Origin: Coenobita brevimanus
Taxonomy: Eukaryota > Arthropoda > Malacostraca > Decapoda > Coenobitidae
NCBI GenBank assembly: GCA_032717465.1
Contig: CM064748.1
Span: forward strand, 7,491,238 to 7,555,237
Direction: 5' to 3'
DNA length: 64,000 nucleotides
Shown here: in pieces, positions 24,190 through 35,217 of the stretch
How the letters are laid out: each line of letters opens with the position of its first letter
Numbering within the stretch: position 1 is the first letter of the stretch
The notes under the pieces: generated by a model
What the model was told of the DNA's origin: nothing
The model's input: only the letters and a program-made list of their open reading frames with translations
Database searches by the model: none
Translations under genes and position numbers: made by a program

Positions 24190-25964
24190 TTTTTCAGGCT
24201 GTGTATAAAGGGTCTGGATCTTCTTGCAAATTATGCAGGGAGCTGGGGAACCACTGGTGCGTCCGCCTATATTCTCCGTTGATAAATTGTTCAATACTCC
24301 CGGCCTCAGGATATTTATTGACCAAAGATGGAGATATTAAAAATAGATGGAAAGAGCATTTTGAGACAGTTCTTAATAGACCAATACCACCAGAAGAGGA
24401 TATACCGTCTGCTCAGGAAGATTTAAATATAGAAACAGGAGAGTTGAGGCTTGCAGAAGTGGAGAAAACAGTAAAACAGCTAAAGAATAATAAGGCACCA
24501 GGGGAGGATGGTTTATTTCCGGAAATGTTTAAAGTGGAGGGGGATAGATTAATAATGATCTTGACCAAGCTATTCAATAAGATATGGGTGACGGGGTTAC
24601 TACCATCAGTTTGGAAGAATGGTGTAATTGTTAAAGTTCCGAAGAAGGGAGACCTGAGTGAATGTGGTAATTGGAAGGGAATCTCTTTGTCACCGATAGC
24701 TTTGAAAGTTTTCAGTAGAGTGTTGTTAAATAGGTTGGAGCCGGTGGTTGAGGGTATTCTGAGGGATGAACAGGCTGGTTTTAGAAAGGGACGTGGTTGC
24801 AATGATCAGATCTTTATAGTTAGGCATTTGATGCAGCAAGTTAATGAAATGAGAGTACCGTTAAGTCTTTGTTTTGTTGATTTTGAAAAGGCTTTTGATA
24901 GTGTTTCGAGAGAGACAATGGGGAAGATCATGAGATATTATGGAATACCAGAGGAGTTTGTGAGGGTCATTATGAACATGCATGAGGACACATTTTGTAA
25001 AGTGATGGTTGATGGTTGTCTGAGTGATTCGTTTGAAGTCAAGTCCGGAGTAATTCAAGGTGGTGTTCTATCGCCTTTACTATTTATATTGGTCATTGAT
25101 TACATTATGAAACGCGTTGGAACAGAAACCGGTGCAGGTATACTTTGGGGAGAGAACAGGAAACTTTTGGATTTAGATTATGCAGATGATATAGTTTTGA
25201 TTTGTGATGGGCCAGAAGAGATGCAGAGAGTGTTGGACTGTTTGGTGAGTGAAGGTCGCAAGGTGGGTTTGGTTATTAATTGTGGAAAAACTGAAATAAT
25301 CAATATGAATATGGAAAATGCGCAGGAATGTGTAATTGGAGGTATGGTTGTAAAGCAAGTTGATAGGTTTAAATATTTAGGTACTTATTTAGCCAAGGAT
25401 GGTTCTTTGAACTTTGAATTCGAGGAAAGGTTAAAGAAGGCTAATCAGGCAATGGGAATGCTTAAAAATATTTGGAATAATAACAATTTTTCTGTGCATA
25501 CAAAAATCAAACTTTATAAGGTAATGGTTAGGAGTATCTTAATTTATGGACACGAGTCTTGGTACAGCACAGTGACTATGGAAAATAAATTCTTGGTGTT
25601 TGAAAATAAAGCACTTAGAAGAATATTAGGAGTTAAGTGGTGGGAAAGGATACCAAATAGTAGAATTAGAGAAATAACGGGAGTGCAGCCGATCGATGAA
25701 TATGTTAGATTCTCACGATGGAAGTGGCTAGGACATGTGTATAGGAGACAGGGAATAGTACGAGGTACACCAGGGTGGGTGGCACTTGGTAGGAGAGGTA
25801 GAGGAAGGCCAAAAGAGACGTGGGTGAGGACAATGAGACGGGAAGCTGGAGATGAGTGTTGGGGAGATCTTGAGGAGTTAGCACAAGATAGGATGTGGTG
25901 GTGTGAGTTCATCGAGGCCCTATGCATCCCCGAGGGTGCCACAGGAAATGATTGATTGATTGAC
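24190..25964 (+). mobile_element. 5'-truncated LINE with open reverse transcriptase (RTE-like)
   Basis: An open frame of about 590 codons to 25955 lacks the endonuclease and starts inside the element; the ATG at 24150 is probably flanking DNA. RT motifs in order: KNNKAPGEDGL, SLSPIALKVFSRVLLNRL, CFVDFEKAFDSV (motif A), GVIQGGVLSPLLF (motif B), LDLDYADDIVLI (catalytic YADD), then FKYLGTYLAKDG. The C-terminus has RWKWLGHVYRR and a GRRGRGRPKETW segment, ending CIPEGATGND. The 3' tail is three to four TGAT units. The RT domain shows no stop or frameshift, so it is a young copy, but without endonuclease it is not autonomous. Clade is judged from motif style. Confidence 0.85.
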
Positions 25965-25965
25965 T

Positions 25966-28045
25966 CCCGGCCTCTTCCAGTGTTGTCCATATTTTAGTTG
26001 CTCTTTTGTGTACTCTTAGGTTTAATGGATTTAGCTTGCAGTTGTTATGTAGCTGGATGGTAGTGCGATCGTAAGGGTAACGATCATTATATACAAACCT
26101 TAGAGCTTTGTTTAGTATCCTTTGATGTTTAAGTTTCTGTGTTCTTGATATGATGTTTAGTGGCACTGGAGGGTATTCGAGGACTGGGAGGAGGAACGCT
26201 TTTACTAGGTGAGTTTTAATTTTAACAGATAGTGAACGGAAGCGGTATAGATTTGATAGTATGATTTTGCCTCTGTTAGTTATATTATTCGCCTGTTTAA
26301 TGATACCTCTGGAGGTGATGGTGAGGCCGAGCATAGTGCCCTCATTAGTAGTATTTATCATATCCCCGTCTACAATGATATTCCGCATGTTGAACTGTGC
26401 TATAGGAATTATTTTGAATTTATTTTGATTTGTTCTGATCTTCCATAGTTTTTCATAATCATTTATTCTTGCGATTTCTCGGGATATTTTATTGGCCATC
26501 ATGGCCTTCGAGCGTCCTGGGTATGTTATTATTTGTGTGACATCGTCGGCATACATTATATCGAGGCAGTCATGTGGGGGAGGGGGCATATCTCTCGTGT
26601 ACAAGATGTAAAGGGTGGGAGAGATGACGCTTCCTTGTGGCACCCCGCTTTCAAGTTGTATTATGTCCCCTATTTTGTTCTTATGTTTTATTCGTGCCGT
26701 CCTATCAGTAATGAAGTCACACAGGAATTTTTCTAGTATTAATGGAAGGTCAAGTTGTAATAGTTTATGTTTAAGGCCATCATGCCAGACTTTGTCGAAT
26801 GCCTTACTGACATCCCGAAGGACCAGGCAGCATTGATGTTTATTTGACAAAGTCTGGGCAATGGTTTCATACGCGATGGCTATGGCTTTTGTGGTGTCAT
26901 GGCGTGGTCTAAAGCCATACTGTCTTGGATTGTGCAATCTGTTTGTTTCCAGGTAATGTCTAAGTCTGTTATTTATTATCCTTTCAAACATTTTCCCAGG
27001 AACTTCCAGCAGTGAAATGGGTGGAAAGTTTGCTGGCGTCATGGTCTTTTTGTTGGACTTGGGAATCAAAGTTATTATGGCTTCCTTCAGCCGGTCTGGG
27101 TAATAACCGGCTGATAATGAAGCGTTAAATATTTCTAGGAGTCTTTCAATTAATGTCTGGGAGCACTCTTGAATTACTTGTTTGTTTATTCCTGATCTTC
27201 CCGGTGCGGTGTTTTTGGTTTTAATAACAACTGCCCTGAGTTCAACAATAGTGATAGGTCTGATGAGGAGGTTGTCATGCGTCAGTCTGGAGAAGTCTGC
27301 TGTGTCATGTGGGTATGTCCTGTGTCTGTTGTCGTGTAAAAGTTGTAATATTCTGTGTTCGTTGTCATCGTCAAAGTCGTCGTTTTCGTCATCAGAGATG
27401 CGGAAGACATCTCTCCAGTGTTGAGTGAAAAGATCCAGCTGGTCTTGGGTGTCATGAATTTTGTTACCTTGTTCATCTGTGATGTATGGAGTGGGTTGTT
27501 TGTCTGTTCCTTTAAGTAGTTTTATTTCCTTCCAAAATGTTGCAGGGTCTTGATATTTATTTGACAACTGTAAAATTTTGTGATTCCAGTGATCGTTGGT
27601 GAGTCGTCTGCAAAGAGTTTTTACTTGTTCTTGTATTTGTCTGTATTCACGGTATTCGTCATATGTCAGTCCTTGTCGTCTGGCTAGGTTGTACAGTCGT
27701 GTGTATTGTGTCTGCAGTGCTTGTAATTCAGGTGAGTGTCTTTGTGCGTTTATTATTCTTGTTGTTGTCATGGGTATGGAGGCCGCAATCCCCGTCTTAA
27801 TTGCCGAGAACCACTGTTCTAACGCTGTGTCTATGTCCTCTAAAGTCGTGTTGTCAAGTGGGGTTGTGTCTGGGAGGGCATTCTCTGCTGTAGTCCTGAA
27901 ATTATTCCAGTCAGCTAGTCGGTAGTTTAGTCTGGGTGATGCAGGAATATGAATGGGTGATGAGGAGATAGTCAGGATAATGGGTATGTGGTCAGAGGTG
28001 GTAATGGGGCCAGGTTGTGAGTATATGTGATGATGTGCCTGATTA
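25966..28045 (-). mobile_element. 5'-truncated LINE (jockey/CR1-like), minus strand
   Basis: Reading leftward from about 28018, an open frame begins in the end of the APE endonuclease (TTSDHIPIIL), continues through MTTTRIINAQRHSPE (ATG at 27771) and holds RT: APGRSGINKQVIQ, PISLLEVPGKMFERIINNRL, LRDVSKAFDKVWHDG (motif A), GVPQGSVISPTLY (motif B), DIMYADDVTQI (catalytic YADD). The true end lies near 25966; the frame past it only reads the neighbouring LINE backwards. It meets that LINE tail to tail at a (TGAT)n run. Its truncated 5' end abuts the H3 5' UTR of the duplicated histone promoter, in H3-sense orientation. Clade is uncertain. Confidence 0.82.
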
Positions 28046-28340
28046 CCGCGCCTGGCAGCGGCCTTTTATGTCGCCTGTCTCAGGACTGGCGGCGTGTGAG
28101 TGGTCGGGGTGTGATGTACATGGCGGTGATTTACTGTTCATGCTTTTTCGATGCAATTCCTGGTTTGCTTGCAAAATTTGGCATGCCCTGTGGCGTGACC
28201 TGGCTACGACACCTCTCTAGGATTGGCCTCCTGGGAGCTGGGGTGAGGCCTAGGCCTGAAATCAAGGTTAGATGGATAAGGTTCGTACTTGCACGACCGA
28301 GACTGGGTTATATAAGGGTGGTTGGCGAGCGGGGTCGTCA
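28046..28340. promoter_or_regulatory. Second, inverted copy of the H3/H4 divergent promoter
   Basis: Reverse complement of 21281-21575 with about one mismatch (near 28071). H4 faces right: CCAAT as ATTGG at 28222-28226, TATATAAG at 28309-28316, then GCGGGGTCG at 28329-28337. H3 faces left: its CCTTTTATG TATA region lies near 28062. Both coding sequences are displaced. A LINE (-) sits on the H3 side and LINE A on the H4 side, each at the start-site region. The promoter itself looks undamaged and may drive the flanking elements. Confidence 0.9.
28329..28337 (+). other. H4 target site, left boundary of the LINE array
   Basis: GCGGGGTCG in its natural H4 context (GGCGA before it), followed by TCACTCTCAGCC, where the empty site continues TCATCACTG. 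The natural H4 continuation appears only after the fourth element, at 54505. Confidence 0.85.
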
Positions 28341-28557
28341 CTCTCAGCCGAGCTCTCGCCGAGGTAACATCTCTGCTTAGTGAAATGTGGATTCCCGGCT
28401 CCATAGACTTTCTCAGCAATTCCACCATCGCACCTCACAGAGCTTTCGAGTTTTTCCTGGCTCTATCCTTTTCTCCCAGCTCTTTCTTTTCAGTTTATTT
28501 TCCTTTCTCTTCCTGTTCAGCTACTCTCCGGCTGCCATCTTTGAGTCCCTGCCGTAG

Positions 28558-28748
28558 TACGACGCCGAACCCTGAAGGAATACCGTTAGGGTATCTACAT
28601 GAGGGGGGGGCCTTAGAGGCCTGGTTATAGGAGGCGGCAAGGGTTGGCACTGTTAGGGCTAGGTTAGGTAAGTCCCTCACGGGGCAGTGACGGGGTCTCC
28701 TGCGTCGCCCTTTAGAGGGCGGGGAGTTTAGGCCCCCGTTACTGTAGG
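28558..28748 (+). promoter_or_regulatory. Conserved 5' UTR structured-RNA block, LINE A
   Basis: TACGACGCCGAACCCTG, then a short hairpin, GGCCTTAGAGGCC, GGTTATAGGA, TTAGGGCTAGG, CGGGGCAGTG, a CGCCCTTTAGAGGGCG hairpin and ACTGTAGG. The same landmarks in the same order occur in B, C, D and more loosely in E. Retained elements with changing stems suggest a folded RNA acting in translation or packaging. Function is not known. Confidence 0.7.
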
Positions 28749-28938
28749 GAACCGCCGGAGAGTCTTGCCCTTCTCTCTTTTTTTTCTTTTTCTTTTCTTT
28801 CTTCAGCTATATCCCTTTGCCTATCCCCTTTAGCTCACCTCATTCTATTTTTATTTTTAGTTTCACATCCTTTCACTTTTATTCTATTTTTACTTTTATT
28901 TTTCAAGCTCTGTGTCTGCATGTCCGTGTGTCTGTAAC

Positions 28939-30840
28939 ATGGAGCCTCCACCCAAGCCTACTCTGACGTCTTCCCCTAAGACATCCCAGGCTAAGAAACC
29001 TCGTCTCACTGGTCCAGAGTATGACCCAGAAGACTTTTTTGAATCTACCCCGGCTATGAATACCGACCTAGACTCTGACGAAGTGGATCGTGCCTCTGCC
29101 TCTGCCATGACCTCCAAACCCGCCCAAGACCCAAGCCACGCCCCCAGGGCCTCCAAGAGCTCCGCCTTAGATCCTGGTCAACCCACTGACGATGCTGATG
29201 GCTTCACCCTGGTTAAAAAAAAACGCCGCTCTGCTGCCAAGACCACGCTCCCCCTTGAGCCCCCCACTACCTCATCCTCTGAACCCCACAACCGCACCTC
29301 ACCACCTTCACACCCTCACCCCCGGTCCTCCACGCGCCTGCAGATGCCGCCACCTCCTGCCACTTCTCAGCCCCCTCATCAATACCCAGGCTTCATTATC
29401 ACTCCCAATGAGAACTTTTCCTCTACTTACATCACTAACGCAATTGCAGCAGCACACCCCTCCTTAAAATTCAAAATGGTCCAGCTCAAAAACCAGGACA
29501 CTGCTATCGTTCCCCTCGATGATGCTTCTCACGACATCCTCCACACCTTGAACACTGTTGCCGGAAAACCCATCAGCATCCAAAGACGCGACCCTAACCT
29601 CACCCCGCATAAATTTGTCCTCACAAAATACCCGACAAATTTTCCCATGGCGGCAGTCCTAGACCACGACTCAGTCGAAACTGCCCAGAGATGCAATGTA
29701 CAGGGACAAAATACCAGGCAAGTTATTGACACTATCAGGGGAACTGTCCCTCCACTCCTCGACCTAGGACAATGGGGCTCATACCACCTACGCCCCTTCG
29801 TCCCAGAACCCCTCCGCTGCTTCAATTGCCAGCAATACGGACACCACCAATCACGGTGCTCCCGCCGCCCAGTTTGCGCCATGTGCAGCGGCCGCCATGC
29901 CACCCAGGAGTGCCTAGACAAGTTCAAGGCCAAGCAGCCGGTCGCTGCACGTTGCCCGAACTGCGGCGGGAAGCACCATGCTTGGAACAAGGTTTGCCCT
30001 GCCAGGAAGGAACGTGTGCAGTGGGGGATAGAGAGGGAGACACGTTGGGTCCAAGACCATCTCCCTGTACCCCTAGCCTCTCCAACCACCAACGCCTGGG
30101 GCGTGCCCCCCATCATCCCCCGAACCTCGTCTCTCCCTCTCCCTCCTCCTCAGCCCACCGAGTTTCCCCCACTACCCAACCCCACCCCATCCCCGTCGGC
30201 TTTCCACCCACAGAGAAACCCAGCTCGCCAACCACGTACCTTAACCCCGCAGCCACCTCGCCACCCCCCCGCCCCCCCCCAACACCCCGACGCCCGCCCA
30301 CCGACCACCATAGACTCCTCCACCCAAACCTCACCAGACACCACTTATCTCCCAGGCCTTGCCACCACCAGCATAGAGGACTTCAGATCCCTAAGCCGCC
30401 ACCTATGCACCACAATAGCAGAGGAACTCGGAAAGATCCTGGGACAACAATTCGACCCCAAACCCCTCCTCCAGGTAACCCACCAAGCCATACAACAGTG
30501 GATTGAGCATCCAGATCGGACCAACGCCACCCCCGACAAACTCCCCCCAGCCACCCCCACACTACAGGTGCCACTCCAACCCCCACCAACCCCATCCAAC
30601 CCAGCCACTGCCCACCAACCACGCCACCGACACCGCCAAAACTCACGATCCCGTGCAACACCAGCTTCACGGGATCCAAGAAACAGAAGCCGCTCCATCT
30701 CCATCGACAGGCCTCAAGAACATCTGGACAAGCATGCAGGAGCTCCCAGCCACCGACATCACACCCCCTCCGGGGAGAAAGGGAGACCTCGATCCAGATC
30801 ACCACTTCCCACATCCACTCCATCAACCGGAATGACCTAG
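28939..30840 (+). CDS. LINE A ORF1, nucleic-acid-binding protein with three CCHC knuckles
   Basis: Intact frame of 633 codons. I prefer the ATG at 28939 (TAACATGG context) to the one at 28912, because MEPPPKP parallels the MECRNPPP start of D. In order: a Ser/Pro-rich N-terminus; a DGFTLVKKKRR motif also found in B/C/D; a central globular region ending LGQWGSYHLRPFVPEPLRC; three knuckles CFNCQQYGHHQSRC, CAMCSGRHATQEC and CPNCGGKHHAWNKVC (about residues 293-353); and a long Pro-rich tail ending in an Arg/Ser-rich stretch. It should coat the element RNA. The end of ORF1 overlaps the ORF2 frame, which is -1 relative to it. Confidence 0.9.
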   Translation: MEPPPKPTLTSSPKTSQAKKPRLTGPEYDPEDFFESTPAMNTDLDSDEVDRASASAMTSKPAQDPSHAPRASKSSALDPGQPTDDADGFTLVKKKRRSAAKTTLPLEPPTTSSSEPHNRTSPPSHPHPRSSTRLQMPPPPATSQPPHQYPGFIITPNENFSSTYITNAIAAAHPSLKFKMVQLKNQDTAIVPLDDASHDILHTLNTVAGKPISIQRRDPNLTPHKFVLTKYPTNFPMAAVLDHDSVETAQRCNVQGQNTRQVIDTIRGTVPPLLDLGQWGSYHLRPFVPEPLRCFNCQQYGHHQSRCSRRPVCAMCSGRHATQECLDKFKAKQPVAARCPNCGGKHHAWNKVCPARKERVQWGIERETRWVQDHLPVPLASPTTNAWGVPPIIPRTSSLPLPPPQPTEFPPLPNPTPSPSAFHPQRNPARQPRTLTPQPPRHPPAPPQHPDARPPTTIDSSTQTSPDTTYLPGLATTSIEDFRSLSRHLCTTIAEELGKILGQQFDPKPLLQVTHQAIQQWIEHPDRTNATPDKLPPATPTLQVPLQPPPTPSNPATAHQPRHRHRQNSRSRATPASRDPRNRSRSISIDRPQEHLDKHAGAPSHRHHTPSGEKGRPRSRSPLPTSTPSTGMT

Positions 30841-30884
30841 ACACTGCAAGCCACCCCCATACCTCACAACGAATCACCTCCCCT

Positions 30885-33800
30885 TCCACATCTCTTCGCA
30901 TACTGCAGTGGAATATCAACGGTGCCTCTGCAAAACGTTCTCTGCTCGAGGAGGCTGCCCATAAAGGCAACATCGATGTCTTCCTCCTGCAGGAAACTCT
31001 TCTTAACAAGCGCCAGCCACTGCGGTTGCGGGGTTTTATCCCCTTCCTTCTTACCTGTGCTCGTGGCGGTCCCCGAGGCTGTGCCATCCTCGTCAGAAAC
31101 CACATCCCTGCAATAGCCATCGACCCCCTCCCAGACTGTGGACCCACAGCTGAAATTCAGGGAGTAGAACTTACCCTGACAAACGGAAATCTAAAAATCT
31201 TCAACGTCTATCGTCCGCCTGCAGCTGATCTACACCTGGGAGAGCTTTTCTCCCTTTCACAATCGGAGGAAATATTCATAGGGGGGGACATGAATGCCCA
31301 CCACATGTGCCTCGGATCCCGAAGCCCAGCTAACCCAACAGGACGCCACATAGCTCTAATACTTGAAGAAACCCCAACCATATCCCTCCTCAACAACACC
31401 AACACCCCTACGCACCTACAGGGAGGTAGGCTGGATCTCTCCCTTGTTTCCTCCACTCTCGTTCCTCGATCCACTTGGGAGATCCACCCCACCTTAACAT
31501 CAGATCACCACGCCATCCTCTGCTCCGTAGGAATCACTCCTCTACCAAAGCCCCCTGGGCCCCCCCCACGATGGAACACGAAACAAGCAAACTGGGGCTT
31601 ATTTACAAACACCCTAGACCACCACCTCCTTACCCTAGACCCCTCACCTAACCTTGACAGCCATGCCAACCAAATCACGGAGGCCTTCCAGGCGGCGGCA
31701 GACACAGCAATCCCCATCACCGGTCCTCCGAAACACTTCCACAAAGACCATTGGTATTATAACCCTAGGGTCAAAGAGCTCAACCACCATCTAAACAGAG
31801 CTAAAAAGATCTACCGCTCCAACCCCACCCCCGATGCACTAAGATATCTCCAAAGTGTTATCAGGCACTATAGCGGAGAAGAAGAGCATAAAAGAGCAGA
31901 AATGGCTGGAGTGGTGCCAATCTCTGGGAGCTCACACCAATCTTGGATCTATTTGGAGGAAACTAAAAGCAGTCTCTAGCCCTCCCACTGCCCGCCCCCC
32001 AACCCACCCCAACCCCCGTGGAAAAGCTGAGGACATGGCTGAGGCCTTTGCCCTTTAAAACCTCCCCCCAACAACTCCCGCTTTCCACCAGACGCAAACA
32101 AGATGACCTACACCAACACAGAGCACATCTGATCCACATTAATAAAAACACCCCAGCCGAGACAGACTGCCCTTTCACCATACACGAACTAACACACACC
32201 TACAAAACTAGCACCGACACCGCTCCAGGTTCAGATGGGATTACTTACAGCATGCTTTCACATGCGGGTCCAGTGACTAGGAAGGCCTTCCTTGACCTCC
32301 TCAACCACTCCTGGACCCTCGGACGTATACCCTCGCAGTGGAAGCGTGCTGTAATCCACCCCATCCCTAAACAAAACGACCCCAACAACCCCCGTCCTAT
32401 CTCCCTTCTCAGTTGCCTTGGCAAAACTGCGGAGCGAATGGTTCTCCACCGTCTGACTTGGTCACTGCCTCCCCCACACAGCCACATCTTCGCCTACATC
32501 AAGGGCAAAGGTGCCTCAGAATGCCTCAGCTCCTTCCTGTCTGAATTCCGAGGAGGCAGAGGTCTAGCTGTCTTCACAGATCTCGAGAAGGCCTTCAAGC
32601 TAGCATGCCCAGAGGCTATCCTCGCAACCCTGGCACGCAGGGGAGTGAGGGGTCGCCTCCTTTGCTGGCTCGAGGACTTCTTCCGAGATCGTGAAGCTCC
32701 TGTCCGCTTCCAAGGATTCACCTCTTCCCCCCACAAACACCAAAATGGCACTCCACAAGGCAGCATTCTCAGTCTAACCCTATTCAATGCCCTTGTGGAG
32801 TGCCTCCTACACATCGACTTCGGACCTGGGATCAGACTGCTGTGTTATGCAGATGATCTAGCCCTCGCCATCCACAGAGGTCCTTACCATGCTCAAGGCC
32901 AGAAAGCCCTCTCTAAAATACACTCAGCGCCCCAAGAACTCGGCCTCAAAATTAACGCCTCCAAAACAAAGGCCCTCCCTATCAACATCAGACCTCCCAT
33001 CAACCAACTGAGCCTCGGGCAAACGCCCATTGCATACGTTACCACACACAAATACTTGGGCGTGACCATCGATTCCCACTTCTCTTTCAGACCCGAAGTT
33101 GCACGCCTGAGAGATAAAACCAAAATCAGGATCTCGGCACTGAGAGCTCTAGCAGGTATAGTTGGCGGAGGCACCTTTAAGGTCCTCCACCTCTTTTACA
33201 TGCAGACCATCAGATCAGTCATAGACTATTCCGCACCTGTTCTCCCAGCAATCGATGCAGGACACTCCCAAAAACTAGAAGTCATACAAAATGAAGCCAT
33301 GAGGATCATGTCCGGCTCTCCGAGGTGGACAAAGCTTGTCAACCTCCGCCTCGAGTGTGACCTCATTAGCCTTAACCTCCGCATCCAAACTCGTGTTGCT
33401 ACCCTTGCCACCAAACTAGCCCGCAGTGCATCTCCACTCCCCCTTTTATCATGAATCAAAACATCAGTAGGTCTCCACCCTGAGATACTCACGGGTAGCT
33501 GGCTCCACAGCACAGCCAGAGCCATCCACGCCCTCGAGACATCCTCATTCATAAATCAAGCCCCTGACTCTCTTGCCCCCCACTATCGCCCCCAAGCCCC
33601 ATGGGACCCCCCTTTGTGCAAAACAGTCATCACCAATACACCTCCCAAATCACACACACCCACCCAGCAACTCCGCCAAGAAGGCCTACAGCGCATCCAC
33701 ACCATCACCCCAAAGGATGCTGTCACCTACTGTACTGATGGCTCTGTCTCTGATGGTCGAGCAGCTGCAGCCTTTGTCTGTGAACAAAGAGCACAGGGTT

Positions 33801-34606
33801 TCCGCCTAACCAATGGAGCTTCCACACTACAAGCGGAACTGGTGGCAATAGCAGCTGCACTAAAGGATGCCCTGCTCCATAACCCTTCATCCGCTATCAT
33901 CATTCACTCCGACTCTATGGCAGCCGTCCACACCCTTAGACAGCCTCTTCCCACCGACAACATCTTCATTGTCACAGACCTACTTGCCACAACCCAGCAA
34001 ATACAGGATGCAGGGGGATCAGTCATTATACATTGGATCCCCAGTCATGTAGGCATCAGGGGCAATGAAAAGGCAGATGACACTGCGAGACAAGCAACAC
34101 TATGCCCCACCATTGACATAGAGACAGCACAGAGCTTCTCAAACATCAAGAGGCAAATTCAACACCGCGCAAAAGCCCTCAGCCGAGAAGACCACAATCA
34201 GGAAGTACAGCTCGGCTCTCCTTCTGCAATGTGGTTTGCCCAGGCCACTCCATAGGCGCCACTCAAACCATCTCTGCCAAAAGACAATCGCTTGCTCAAC
34301 CAACTCCGCCGCCTCAGATTGGGATACCCCAGCCTCTCTGAACTAGAAACAGCAAGCGACCCCCCTCCCACAGAATGCGAGCACTGCCAAGCCGACACCC
34401 CTTACCCACTGCTCCATTACCTTCTTCGCTGCCCAGTCACCTCCCGCCTCAGGGCAAAATCCACCTACCCTAGTCCTGACATTCCTAGAGCAAACACTGC
34501 AGCAATCCCACTCAGCACCCTCCGAAAGACCGCAGCCAGCATCATTGCCACCGCCCCATTCAGTGCCCTCCTTCAAGTGGTGCAAAGCACGCACCCTCCA
34601 CCCTAA
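30885..34606 (+). pseudogene. LINE A ORF2 (endonuclease-RT-RNase H), broken
   Basis: Endonuclease starts at RILQWNING (about 30897) without a nearby ATG, then LLQETLL, IFIGGDMNAHH, GGRLDLSLV and TSDHHAIL, so its catalytic motifs are intact to 31979. Frame changes occur near 31900 and again near 32060. RT then runs 32018-33454: ISLLSCLGKTAERM, VFTDLEKAFKLA, NGTPQGSILS, LLCYADDLALAI. TGA at 33452-33454 is followed in the same frame by RNase H (TYCTDGSVSDGR, LQAELVAIAAAL, IHSDSMAAV, GNEKADDTA). TAG at 34253-34255 precedes the C-terminal zinc motif CEHCQADTPYPLLHYLLRC. Two shifts and two stops make it a pseudogene. Confidence 0.88.
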
Positions 34607-34785
34607 TCTTAATTATTTACTTATTATTATTATTTTTTATTTATTTTTTATTTTATTTTATTTTTTTTATTTATTTTTATTTTTTTTTATATAAAGCCTA
34701 AGAAACAGAGTGTGCACAGGGCGCCAAGTCCGCCCTGTTCACACGGCCTGTCTTCCCCATTCACACCAAAGCCTAACCCCACCGA

Positions 34786-34825
34786 CCGGGCTAATGTATG
34801 GCCCGGCCTCCACTATAGGTGGAGG
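34786..34825 (+). promoter_or_regulatory. LINE A 3' two-hairpin terminus
   Basis: Hairpin 1: CCGGGC, loop TAATGTATG, GCCCGG. Hairpin 2 directly after: CCTCCAC, TATAG, GTGGAGG. Then AAATCTTAAAA and GAAC repeats. This is the likely recognition structure for its own RT when it primes on the target, inferred from its position and conservation. Confidence 0.75.
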
Positions 34826-34850
34826 AAATCTTAAAACGAACGAACGAACG

Positions 34851-34859
34851 GCGGGGTCG
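34851..34859 (+). other. H4 9-bp target copy, A/B junction
   Basis: GCGGGGTCG between the GAAC tail of A and the CATTCCC start of B. Confidence 0.85.
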
Positions 34860-34936
34860 CATTCCCTCGCCAGCCGCCGTCCTGAGAACATCTCCGAGCA
34901 AAGTCTTCCTACCTTCCAAGACCATACAGCGCTCCC

Positions 34937-35044
34937 ATTGGAGGGCATCGGATCTGGTTCTTAATTGGAGGGCATCTGATCTGCTCCGTGATTGGAGTTC
35001 GTCCGATCTCCTCCCTCATTGGCGGGCACGCGATCCGGCACTCC
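34937..35044 (+). repeat. Four 27-bp ATTGG repeats, LINE B 5' UTR
   Basis: Four units of exactly 27 bp, each starting ATTGG (inverted CCAAT box) and containing a GATCT- or GATCC-type core: ATTGGAGGGCATCGGATCTG, then versions with CTGATCTG, CCGATCTC and GCGATCCG. Even spacing suggests repeated binding of one factor, possibly NF-Y, which also acts on histone promoters. Promoter function is inferred. Confidence 0.8.
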
Positions 35045-35217
35045 TGTGCCATCCACACTCACACCACTTGCTTTTCACGGTTTTACCATCGCTGCCTTAG
35101 CGCTATCACCCCACGTCTGTGTACCGGGGTACACACACTTGTGTGTACCCGCCCTTTCGTGGGTTGCACCCCCCTCTTACTATATTTCCTTTCGGCCTTA
35201 GTGTCCCCCAGTCGTGG

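Larger units (their letters stand above)
28338..34850 (+). mobile_element. LINE A, full-length I-type element in the H4 start site
   Basis: About 6.5 kb: a 600-bp 5' UTR, ORF1 with three CCHC knuckles, ORF2 with APE endonuclease, RT, RNase H and a C-terminal CCHC, an AT-rich 3' UTR, a two-hairpin terminus, and a tail of GAAC repeats. RNase H after RT puts it with the I group. It is bounded on both sides by the 9-bp H4 sequence. It is clearly a different family from B/C/D, with different UTRs and only moderate protein similarity, yet it uses the same target. ORF2 has at least two frameshifts and two stops, so this copy is dead. Confidence 0.9.

Noticed and set aside
25909..25965. C-terminal end of the minus-strand LINE protein reading into GCIGPR
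   Set aside because: These codons are the antisense of the neighbouring plus-strand LINE's last codons.
28558..28748. HDV-like self-cleaving ribozyme as the identity of the conserved 5' UTR block
   Set aside because: It lies 220-360 bp inside the element instead of at its 5' end, and I could not build the required nested pseudoknot by eye. A ribozyme search of the extreme 5' ends would still be worthwhile.
34937..35044. CRISPR-like array from the evenly spaced repeats
   Set aside because: Units are directly adjacent with no spacers, lie in a LINE 5' UTR, and the genome is eukaryotic.
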